Source: Candidatus Parcubacteria bacterium
GTDB taxonomy: Bacteria > Patescibacteriota > Saccharimonadia > Saccharimonadales > Saccharimonadaceae
DNA: 5,645 bases
NCBI GenBank assembly: GCA_023432475.1
Contig: JAEYUN010000029.1
Location: forward strand, 1-5,645
Reading direction: 5' to 3'
Shown here: piece after piece, positions 1 to 5,645 of the stretch
Numbering within the stretch: the first letter of the stretch is position 1
Layout: each line of letters begins with the position of its first letter
Notes under the pieces: model-generated
Databases searched by the model: none
The model's input: the letters and a program-made list of their open reading frames with translations, nothing else
What the model was told of the DNA's origin: nothing
Position numbers and translations under genes: made by a program

Positions 1-1
1 A

Positions 2-175
2 CTACGACTTGCTGTCGTCTGTCTTGTCACTGGCTTTGTCGTCCTTCATGCTTTTACGCAATTCTTTTGCAGACGAACCAATGCTTTTAGCGAGTTCCGG
101 CAGTTTCTTGGCACCAAACAAGATCAGTATGATGACTAAGATAATGATTAGCTCTGGTGCACCAATTGATGGCAT
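2..175 (-). CDS. tatA: Twin-arginine translocase subunit TatA, 57 aa, complete
   Basis: Hand translation of the minus strand gives a 57-residue protein from ATG at 175 to TAG at 4-2. It begins MPSIGAPELI and shows the TatA architecture: a short N-out membrane helix (about residues 8-20) with an acidic residue, Glu8, at the usual polar position; the invariant Phe20-Gly21 hinge; the KKLPEL start of an amphipathic helix (about 22-44); and a charged Asp/Lys/Ser-rich tail. Members of this family oligomerise in the cytoplasmic membrane to let folded proteins with twin-arginine signals pass. At 57 residues it is shorter than E. coli TatA (about 89) but keeps all the functional parts. The start is supported by a strong Shine-Dalgarno sequence 9 nt upstream and a consensus-like promoter. 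A tatC gene would be expected nearby, possibly just beyond the left edge, but none is visible here. TatB is a less likely label, because the tail is too short. Confidence 0.93.
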   Translation of the reverse strand: MPSIGAPELIIILVIILILFGAKKLPELAKSIGSSAKELRKSMKDDKASDKTDDSKS

Positions 176-184
176 GTGATGTAT

Positions 185-191
185 CCCCCTT
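185..191 (-). promoter_or_regulatory. Ribosome binding site of tatA
   Basis: The minus strand reads AAGGGGG, close to the AAGGAGG consensus, with a 9-nt spacer before the ATG at 175. It fixes the tatA start. Confidence 0.75.
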
Positions 192-221
192 GATTATTGT
201 TTGCTAATACAATAGTATAAT
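190..221 (+). promoter_or_regulatory. Likely plus-strand promoter for the 69-aa gene
   Basis: A perfect -10 box TATAAT lies at 216-221, 33 bp before the ATG at 255, so transcription would start near 228 with a leader of about 27 nt. The -35 region is poor: TTGATT at 190-195 leaves a long 20-bp spacer and TTGTTT at 197-202 leaves only 13. The promoter may therefore be weak or need an activator. A weak purine-rich ribosome site (AAGAGAAA, 241-248) precedes the ATG. Confidence 0.45.
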
Positions 222-241
222 GGTAACGTATCAAATGTCAA
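214..241 (-). promoter_or_regulatory. Sigma70-type promoter driving tatA
   Basis: On the minus strand a perfect -35 box TTGACA (241-236) is followed by a 16-bp spacer and a -10 box TATACT (219-214). Transcription would start near 207, giving a leader of about 32 nt that contains the tatA Shine-Dalgarno sequence. It is the best promoter match in the window. Its -10 box overlaps the -10 box of the divergent plus-strand promoter. Confidence 0.7.
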
Positions 242-254
242 AGAGAAAATACAC

Positions 255-464
255 ATGAATTTAATATATACACTCTACTACTTAGCCGCCGAATATAACT
301 GCGGTACATACGGCAGCGGGAACTTTAACGACGAACGCAGCTGTGACGCTATCATGGGTGGTCTTGCCAATACTGGTACCGACGTCGTCATTGGTATTGC
401 TGGCGGACTGGTTCTTATCGGTTTGGCTATTTATCTGTTTGTCCGCAACCGCAAAAAGAAATAG
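255..464 (+). CDS. Unrecognised 69-aa membrane protein with LANTG sortase-like tail
   Basis: I do not recognise a named family. The C-terminal half has the three-part layout of a cell-wall sorting signal: LANTG (residues 37-41), a hydrophobic helix (about 43-63) and a basic tail RNRKKK (64-69). LAXTG is the motif used by class E sortases, so wall anchoring is possible. The N-terminal half is Tyr/Gly/Asn-rich, with two cysteines (16 and 30) that could form a disulfide if exported. The first 12 residues are hydrophobic but have no basic n-region, so a signal peptide is doubtful; without one this would simply be a small single-pass membrane protein. An in-frame TAG at 213-215 and the absence of any earlier start codon fix the start at 255. 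A TATAAT box lies just upstream. The gene diverges from tatA and converges on lepA. It lacks a twin-arginine motif, so it is not an obvious Tat substrate. Confidence 0.72.
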   Translation: MNLIYTLYYLAAEYNCGTYGSGNFNDERSCDAIMGGLANTGTDVVIGIAGGLVLIGLAIYLFVRNRKKK

Positions 465-515
465 TAACCGGTTAAGTCAGGTTTAATTTGCTGGTTTAGA
501 TAGCTCTCAGGTAAA

Positions 516-2306
516 TTAGTCGCGTTTTAGCATTACCGTGAATGCTTCAGAGGGTATATCGATTTTGCCGAAACGTTTCATACGTTTTTTACCCTTTGCT
601 TGTTTGGCGAGGACTTTTTTCTTACGGCTAACATCGCCCCCGTAGAGGCCGGTGGTCACGTCTTTGCGATATGCCGATAAGTCTTCGCGAGCAATAAACC
701 GGCCGCCGATAGCCGCTTGTAGAGCGACTTGGAAGTTTTGGCGCGGAATAACGTCTTTTAGTTTTTTCACTATTATCCGACCAATGCTTTCCGCCTCCGT
801 ACGATGGGTCATAAGACTGAGCGCGTCAATCATCTCGCCAGCAACATAAAAATCAACCCTTACCAAATCCTCAACCCTATAGTCCGCTAGTTCGTAGTTG
901 AAGCTACCATAACCACTAGTTACACTTTTAAGCTGATCGTAAAAATCCGTCAACAAGTTGGCGAGAGGCGCTTCAAAACTAACTAGAGCCCGCTCATCGA
1001 GATAGCTCAGATTTTTCTGACGACCGCGTTTGCTAGTGATAAGTTGCAATATGCCACCCAGATAGCTCTTCGGTACAATAATCTCGCCGCTGACCCAGGG
1101 TTCAGCAATCGTATCAACCTTGCTCATGTCGGGCAGGTCGGCCGCACTCTTGATATCGAGTTTTTCACCAGTCGTTAGCGATACGATATAGTCAGTTGAT
1201 GGATTGGTTAAGACCAAGTTAAGTCCATATTCCCGCTCCAATCTCTCGCGTACGATATCCATATGAAGCAAGCCCAAAAAGCCGATGCGCACGCCAAAGC
1301 CCAGTACTGGCGAATTCTCCAACTCAAACTGCAAAGCGCTGTCGCTCAGGCTGAGTTTTTCGACCGCTTCCTTGAGGTCTTGGTAATCTTCATTACTGAC
1401 TGGAAAAAATCCAGCATAAACAAATGGTTGAACATGCTTATAACCTGGTAGTGGTACAATGGGGCCATGGGCGACGACATGTAATTTGTCTATCACCGTA
1501 TCACCAACCCGCGCATCGCGAGTAGTTTTTAGGTTGGTCACAATATAGCCAATCTCACCAGTCGATATAGTCTCGGCTGACTTCATACCTGGACTAAGCG
1601 CACCCACTTCTAGGGCAATGCCATGGGCCCCAGTCGCGAGCATTTCAATCTGCGCTCCTTTTTTAAGCGTTCCATCAACCACCCGAACGTATAGCACGAC
1701 TCCGCGATAATCATCATAGTAACTATCAAATATCAATGCCCGAGTTGGTAATTCGGCTCCCCCTCTCGGAGCCGGTACTTTCTCGACAATCTTATCTAGG
1801 AGCTCAGGTACGCCATCGCCGGTTTTGGCGCTTATCTTCAGGATATCCGCTTCTTCACAGCCCAGCAGACTAATAATCTCCGATGTGACCTTGGGGACAT
1901 CGGCCGCCGGCAGATCAATCTTGTTTAAAACCGGTATGATGGTGAGATCGGCCGCCAGTGCCAAGTAGACGTTAGCCAGAGTCTGAGCCTGAACACCCTG
2001 GCTGGCATCGACTACTAGCACGGCTCCTTCACAGGCCTCGAGCGAGCGCGATACCTCATAACTAAAGTCGACGTGTCCAGGAGTGTCGATTAGATTAAGC
2101 TCGTAGTCGTTGTATTTCATCCGAACCGGCGCCAGCTTAATAGTTATGCCCTTTTCCCGCTCCAAATCCATACTATCGAGCAGTTGGCTTTTCATGTCAC
2201 GCTGCTGGACAGTAGCCGTCAGCTCTAGCAAGCGGTCGGCCAAAGTGGATTTACCGTGGTCGATATGAGCAATAATGCAGAAGTTTCTGATATGGCCTTG
2301 ATTCAT
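516..2306 (-). CDS. lepA: Elongation factor 4 (LepA), ribosome-associated GTPase, complete, 596 aa
   Basis: EF4 is a translational GTPase related to EF-G that binds ribosomes, is linked to back-translocation and initiation or 30S biogenesis, and often associates with the membrane. The full family length is present. The G domain shows G1 AHIDHGKS (13-20), G2 GIT (53-55), G3 DTPGH (74-78, with the catalytic-type His78), G4 NKID (128-131) and G5 SAK (159-161). Beta-barrel domain II follows (about 185-285), then the EF-G-like domain III with GFLGLLHMD (342-350), domain V (about 400-480) and the EF4-only C-terminal domain, including YGGDVSRKKK (555-564) and a lysine/arginine-rich stretch to 580. 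It lacks EF-G domain IV, which separates it from EF-G and TypA. The start ATG lies 3 nt after the murJ stop, and its ribosome site is inside the end of murJ, so translation is probably coupled. One deviation: Ile341 stands where many EF4 proteins have Cys (RCGFLG). Confidence 0.98.
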   Translation of the reverse strand: MNQGHIRNFCIIAHIDHGKSTLADRLLELTATVQQRDMKSQLLDSMDLEREKGITIKLAPVRMKYNDYELNLIDTPGHVDFSYEVSRSLEACEGAVLVVDASQGVQAQTLANVYLALAADLTIIPVLNKIDLPAADVPKVTSEIISLLGCEEADILKISAKTGDGVPELLDKIVEKVPAPRGGAELPTRALIFDSYYDDYRGVVLYVRVVDGTLKKGAQIEMLATGAHGIALEVGALSPGMKSAETISTGEIGYIVTNLKTTRDARVGDTVIDKLHVVAHGPIVPLPGYKHVQPFVYAGFFPVSNEDYQDLKEAVEKLSLSDSALQFELENSPVLGFGVRIGFLGLLHMDIVRERLEREYGLNLVLTNPSTDYIVSLTTGEKLDIKSAADLPDMSKVDTIAEPWVSGEIIVPKSYLGGILQLITSKRGRQKNLSYLDERALVSFEAPLANLLTDFYDQLKSVTSGYGSFNYELADYRVEDLVRVDFYVAGEMIDALSLMTHRTEAESIGRIIVKKLKDVIPRQNFQVALQAAIGGRFIAREDLSAYRKDVTTGLYGGDVSRKKKVLAKQAKGKKRMKRFGKIDIPSEAFTVMLKRD

Positions 2307-2309
2307 GAA

Positions 2310-3950
2310 TTATTCCTGTTTGATCTGTCCAAATGCCAAACGTTTAGCGAACTTGCGAACTTTACGCCAAACTTGATCGGCTTCATAGAGTTTCAGTTGC
2401 AGAGATACAGCCAAATATACCCCTGCGCTAACTAAAACCACTGTTAAGAATTTTGGAAATAGTATATAAAAACCTTCATCGGCTACAACCTGACCGAAAA
2501 TCGACAACGTAAACAGTGTAAACACCGCCATAATTACAGTAGCAAATAACATCCGGCCAATAGCCTGAACGAAATCTAGCGTAAAGAGCTTAGGAATACG
2601 ACGCGACATGATAAAGAATAATATCCCAACTTCAGTGGCAGCGACGATAGATTGCGCCCACGCCAGGCCAAAGATACCCATGTTGAGAGCCATAGTAAAG
2701 TAAATCGCCAGGGCTACGTTAAGCGAAATCGTAAAAATTGATATATAAAGTGGAGTCCTGGTATCTTTTTGGGCATAAAAACTACGCGAGGCGATATGGT
2801 AAACCGAGCGAAACACAATTGCTATCGACAAAATACCCAACGTAGTTGCTACTACAGGCGCACCTTTAGTAAACAAAAAGTTGACCAGGTAGTCTTGGGC
2901 CAAAAAAACGATAGCCGCTATTGGCAGGGCTAACCATATAATCACTCTAATAACCGACAATAGTTCGTTACGAAAAAGGTCTGGACGGCCTTGGCTGAGT
3001 CGTTCTGTCATCTGAGGAAAAGCTGCCGTAGAGATTGCTACGCCAATAAGTGTTACCGGCATCATATGCAGAGTAGTCGCTTGGTTGTAAGCACGCACTG
3101 TGCCGTAAACCATGCGTGAAGCCAAGTTGGTTTCAACAATACCGTTGAAGTAGTCGATACCTTGGTCAAGCGAGCGGGCTGGCAGTAGTCGAAGAACCTG
3201 ACGAAAGCCGTGATTCTTCCAGAAGATCTTAAATCTATAGTCAAAACCAAGACCTATCAAACCGATTGAGCTGACAACCAGTTGCATAATTGACCCGAGC
3301 ACGACGCCCAGCGCCACACCCATAATACCGCCTTCGAAGACCTGAACGCCGCCAATATTTATACCACCGGTGAAAAATAACAAGCCGATAATAATCCCGA
3401 TGTTATAAATTACTGGTGACAGCGCAAAGAAAGTGAAACGCCCAATCGCTTGTTGGATACTTGCAAACACGCTGGCAATCGCAAACAGGAACGGGTTAAT
3501 GGCTATTACCCGCATCATACTGACAGCCAGACCGCGACCAACTTCGTCGAGACCTGGTCCCACGACGTAACGTACCAACGGGTCGGCAAAAATAATAATC
3601 GCGATACTGGCTACTAGAGTAACAACGGCGAGCAAATTGACTAGACTAGTCGACAAGCGCCAAGCTGACTCTTTGTTGCCCGACTGCAGCCGGTCATTGA
3701 AAACTGGTATGAAAGTGACGCTAAGCGCACCCGACACTAACACAAAGAACATGAAGTCCGGGATGATGAAAGCGACCGTGTAGGCGTCGGCATAGTTTGG
3801 CAGCGTATCGTAGTAGTAAGTGTTGAGTAGACGGTCACGCAGGAACCCTAAAAGTGCCGACAGCAAACTTGAGCTGGCCAGCAAAACAGCCGCGAGCTGC
3901 ACGGTGAGACGGGCATTGGCTCGGGCGACAAAACGTTGGACGCGTCCCAT
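2310..3950 (-). CDS. murJ: Lipid II flippase MurJ (MviN family), complete, 546 aa
   Basis: MurJ flips the peptidoglycan precursor lipid II across the cytoplasmic membrane. The protein is strongly hydrophobic over its whole length, consistent with the 14 helices of the MOP-exporter fold, and a little longer than E. coli MurJ (511). Family marks are GFLRD (35-39), ADAYTVAF (54-61), SGALSVTFIPVF (73-84), VTLIGVAISTAAFP (299-312) and FYAQKDTRTP (391-400). The basic C-terminal tail (about 529-546) is cytoplasmic. Compared with E. coli, the equivalent of Arg24 is kept (Arg38) and so is Asp39 (Asp55), but the positions of Arg18 and Arg52 appear to be Ala32 and Phe68, so the cavity chemistry may differ. 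The start at 3950 is forced by a TAG two codons upstream, yet there is no properly spaced ribosome site; a promoter -10 box sits only 7 nt away. lepA follows after 3 nt and ftsH precedes by 70 nt. Confidence 0.94.
   Translation of the reverse strand: MGRVQRFVARANARLTVQLAAVLLASSSLLSALLGFLRDRLLNTYYYDTLPNYADAYTVAFIIPDFMFFVLVSGALSVTFIPVFNDRLQSGNKESAWRLSTSLVNLLAVVTLVASIAIIIFADPLVRYVVGPGLDEVGRGLAVSMMRVIAINPFLFAIASVFASIQQAIGRFTFFALSPVIYNIGIIIGLLFFTGGINIGGVQVFEGGIMGVALGVVLGSIMQLVVSSIGLIGLGFDYRFKIFWKNHGFRQVLRLLPARSLDQGIDYFNGIVETNLASRMVYGTVRAYNQATTLHMMPVTLIGVAISTAAFPQMTERLSQGRPDLFRNELLSVIRVIIWLALPIAAIVFLAQDYLVNFLFTKGAPVVATTLGILSIAIVFRSVYHIASRSFYAQKDTRTPLYISIFTISLNVALAIYFTMALNMGIFGLAWAQSIVAATEVGILFFIMSRRIPKLFTLDFVQAIGRMLFATVIMAVFTLFTLSIFGQVVADEGFYILFPKFLTVVLVSAGVYLAVSLQLKLYEADQVWRKVRKFAKRLAFGQIKQE
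2314..2318 (-). promoter_or_regulatory. Ribosome binding site of lepA inside the murJ 3' end
   Basis: The minus strand reads CAGGA, with a 7-nt spacer before the lepA ATG at 2306. The site lies within the last codons of murJ, as expected for translational coupling. Confidence 0.65.
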
Positions 3951-3957
3951 GCCCTAT

Positions 3958-3986
3958 AGTATACGCTGTTTAACAGACATCGTGAA
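3958..3986 (-). promoter_or_regulatory. Candidate murJ-lepA promoter giving a near-leaderless transcript
   Basis: On the minus strand TTCACG (3986-3981, four of six -35 bases) is separated by exactly 17 bp from TATACT (3963-3958, five of six -10 bases). The expected start point, 6-8 nt downstream, falls at or within 2 nt of the murJ ATG at 3950, so the mRNA would have essentially no leader. The only G-rich stretch, AGGG at 3957-3952, is 1-2 nt from the ATG and too close to work as a Shine-Dalgarno sequence. Confidence 0.5.
3966..3976. repeat. Short inverted repeat in the murJ promoter spacer
   Basis: CTGTT-T-AACAG is a perfect 5-bp inverted repeat around one central base, lying between the -35 and -10 boxes of the candidate murJ promoter. 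It could be an operator half-site pair, but it is short enough to arise by chance. Confidence 0.3.
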
Positions 3987-4020
3987 CGCTAAAAACTAAG
4001 CATTTTTCGCCATCAATCAT

Positions 4021-5645
4021 CTAGTAAAGCTTGGCGGCTTCTGGCAGCGCCGCACCTTTTAGTACTTCGGCTACCATAGCATCGTCAATAGTCTCTTCCT
4101 CAAGCAACTTGTCGGCTAAGACTTTCAGGTAGTTTTTGTTAGCTTTTATAACGACGCGGGCCCTTTCAGCTGCTTCTTTCATGAGTTTTGCTACTTCTTG
4201 GTCAATCATCGCCGCTGTCTCGTCACTGTAGGGCCGTTCGTGTGTCATCTTGTCGAACATCAGGCCTCCGCTATCTTCATGGAACACTTGGTCGCGGAAA
4301 GCTTCGCTCATACCCTGTTCAAGCACCATATCACGGGCAATTTCAGTTGCTTTTCTGAGATCGCTGCCTGCCCCGGTCGTAACTTTGTCCTTGCCGTACA
4401 TAACTTCTTCGGCAATACGACCCCCTAGCGCTCGAGCTAAAACATCTTTAAATTCAACTAAACTTGTATAGCTTTTGTCCTCTGGCGGAATAAACCAGGT
4501 TACGCCGCCCGTACCGCCGCGCGGGATAATAGTAACTTTGTGAACCGGATCACTATCGGGTAGTACATGGCCGACAAGAGCGTGGCCAGCTTCGTGGTAA
4601 GCTGTCATTTCTTTTTCATGGTCGCTCATAACTTTGGCTTTGCGCTCTGGGCCGATTGCAACTTTTTCGAAAGCTTCGGTAACATCACTATTATTGATAG
4701 TCTTACGGTTGTGCCGGGCGGCTATGATAGCTGCTTCATTGGCAATATTAGCTAGGTCGGCTCCAGAGCTGCCAGCTGTCTTGGCAGCTAGTTTATCTAG
4801 ATCCACTGTGTCATCAGCCGGTTTGTTTTTAAAGTGAACTTTTAGAATCGCCTCGCGGTCTTTACGCTCCGGTAAAGATATATTGACGCGCCTATCAAAA
4901 CGGCCCGGGCGCAATAGCGCTGGGTCAAGCACGTCGGAGCGGTTAGTTGCCGCGAGCACTATGACGTTGGTGCCGGTTTCAAAACCATCCATCTCAACAA
5001 GAATCTGATTGAGGGTTTGCTCACGCTCGTCATGACCGCCGCCCATACCAGAACCGCGGCGACGTCCAACGGCATCGATCTCATCGATAAAAATTATGCA
5101 GGGCGCGTTCTTTTTAGCTTTTTCAAACAGGTCTCGAACTCGGCTAGCACCAACACCGACAAACATTTCAACAAATTCTGAACCTGATATTGAGAAAAAT
5201 GGTACTTCGGCTTCACCGGCAACCGCTCGAGCTAACAGAGTTTTACCAGTGCCGGGAGGGCCGACTAGCAAAACGCCTTTTGGAATCTTAGCGCCGACTT
5301 CTAGAAACTTCTTGGGATGCTTCAAAAAATCAACCACTTCGGCCAGATCTTGTTTGGCTTCGTCGTTACCGGCAATTTCGTCGAAAACTACTTTGCTTTT
5401 TTCGTTACCATACAATCTAGCCCGACTCTTACCGAAACCTAACGCCTGGTTATTCTGACCCTGAGCTTGTCGGAACATGAAGACCAAAAGACCGCCAATA
5501 ATCAGCATTGGCAACACTATACTGGCGATACTGAGCAGTACTGAGCCAGTCTCAGAAGGCTGTGAGTCTTCTAGGGTAACCTTCGACTGGTCAAATAGCT
5601 CATTTTGGGTCAGAGCCCCTACACCACCTTGTATATAAGAGCGGA
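4021..5645 (-). CDS. ftsH: ATP-dependent zinc metalloprotease FtsH, 5' end beyond the right edge
   Basis: FtsH is a hexameric membrane AAA+ protease that extracts and degrades membrane and regulatory proteins. About 540 residues are visible, ending at TAG 4021-4023; the reading frame stays open to the right edge. A GTG at 5517 is not the real start: it lies inside the second membrane helix (about 5541-5473), and upstream codons encode the extracytoplasmic domain (for example [17 protein letters not shown]). The first membrane helix is outside the window. Counting residues from the valine at 5517: Walker A GPPGTGKT 86-93, pore loop MFVG 118-121, Walker B IIFIDE 141-146, second region of homology [19 protein letters not shown] 191-209 with arginine fingers near 203 and 206, zinc site HEAGH 308-312, and the probable third zinc ligand Asp386 in TTGAGSDL. 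All catalytic residues are intact. The C-terminal end is short, without a long tail. It is the likely first gene of ftsH-murJ-lepA, although murJ also has its own promoter candidate. Confidence 0.97.
   Translation of the reverse strand, partial: RSYIQGGVGALTQNELFDQSKVTLEDSQPSETGSVLLSIASIVLPMLIIGGLLVFMFRQAQGQNNQALGFGKSRARLYGNEKSKVVFDEIAGNDEAKQDLAEVVDFLKHPKKFLEVGAKIPKGVLLVGPPGTGKTLLARAVAGEAEVPFFSISGSEFVEMFVGVGASRVRDLFEKAKKNAPCIIFIDEIDAVGRRRGSGMGGGHDEREQTLNQILVEMDGFETGTNVIVLAATNRSDVLDPALLRPGRFDRRVNISLPERKDREAILKVHFKNKPADDTVDLDKLAAKTAGSSGADLANIANEAAIIAARHNRKTINNSDVTEAFEKVAIGPERKAKVMSDHEKEMTAYHEAGHALVGHVLPDSDPVHKVTIIPRGGTGGVTWFIPPEDKSYTSLVEFKDVLARALGGRIAEEVMYGKDKVTTGAGSDLRKATEIARDMVLEQGMSEAFRDQVFHEDSGGLMFDKMTHERPYSDETAAMIDQEVAKLMKEAAERARVVIKANKNYLKVLADKLLEEETIDDAMVAEVLKGAALPEAAKLY

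Noticed and set aside
207..218. Inverted repeat ATAC-AATA-GTAT over the overlapping -10 boxes as an operator
   Set aside because: Only 4-bp arms in AT-rich promoter sequence. The similarity of the two -10 boxes on opposite strands explains it.
652..1451. Short plus-strand open frames opposite lepA (652-849 and 1263-1451)
   Set aside because: They are antisense to conserved EF4 domains, resemble no known protein and have no start signals.
3062..3250. A 62-codon minus-strand frame inside murJ
   Set aside because: It is out of frame with MurJ, which is intact across the region, and has no sign of independent translation.
3988..4010. Hairpin GCTAAAAA...TTTTTCGC after ftsH as a terminator
   Set aside because: The stem is five A-T pairs, a mismatch and two G-C pairs, and on the minus strand it is not followed by a T tract. 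It is too weak to call.
4198..4837. Several 62-76-codon open frames on the plus strand within ftsH
   Set aside because: They overlap one another in different frames opposite intact FtsH coding sequence. They are best explained as shadows of it.
5096..5458. A 120-codon open frame on the plus strand opposite ftsH
   Set aside because: It lies entirely antisense to the conserved AAA domain of FtsH, has low-complexity Ser/Pro/Ala/Arg composition typical of an antisense shadow, and shows no domain or convincing ribosome site.
5515..5517. GTG as the ftsH start codon
   Set aside because: The frame continues upstream to the window edge and encodes the rest of membrane helix 2 and an extracytoplasmic domain, as expected for FtsH. 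This GTG is an internal valine.
1..5645. CRISPR arrays, insertion sequences, tRNA/rRNA genes, riboswitches, prophage or defence genes
   Set aside because: I saw no direct repeats with spacers, transposase-like reading frame, cloverleaf or structured long leader. Nearly all bases are accounted for by five housekeeping-type genes, and the longest gene-free stretch is 79 bp.

Overview
The window reads as ordinary chromosomal housekeeping DNA from a monoderm-like bacterium, most plausibly of the Candidate Phyla Radiation. My best guess is a Saccharibacteria (TM7)-type genome. The guess rests on a divergent but recognisable FtsH, MurJ and EF4 (LepA), a very short TatA, and a tiny protein ending in a sortase-like LANTG/membrane/basic-tail signal. 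This is inference from sequence feel, not a database match. The standard bacterial code fits: the visible stops are TAG or TAA, tryptophan is TGG, and no gene needs TGA as a sense codon.

Layout from left to right. Positions 2-175 (minus strand) hold a complete 57-residue TatA. Positions 176-254 are a compact divergent promoter region. In it a strong minus-strand promoter for tatA and a plus-strand promoter for the next gene have overlapping -10 boxes. Positions 255-464 (plus strand) encode an unrecognised 69-residue single-pass membrane protein with a LANTG motif. It converges on lepA across 51 bp with no convincing terminator. From 516 to the right edge everything lies on the minus strand in the order ftsH - murJ - lepA: ftsH runs in from beyond the right edge and ends at 4021, murJ spans 3950-2310, and lepA spans 2306-516. 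The murJ-lepA gap is 3 nt, so those two are almost surely co-transcribed. The ftsH-murJ gap is 70 nt and contains a good promoter candidate placed so close to the murJ ATG that the transcript may be leaderless.

How the genes relate: FtsH (membrane AAA+ protease), MurJ (lipid II flippase), TatA (folded-protein export pore) and the LANTG protein all act at the cytoplasmic membrane or cell wall. EF4 is a ribosome-associated GTPase that is often encoded beside membrane or export genes. There is no mobile element, CRISPR array, RNA gene or long gene-free stretch. I see no clearly new system. The items most worth a second look are the small LANTG protein with its shared promoter region, the possibly leaderless murJ, and the loss in this MurJ of several cavity arginines known from E. 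coli.
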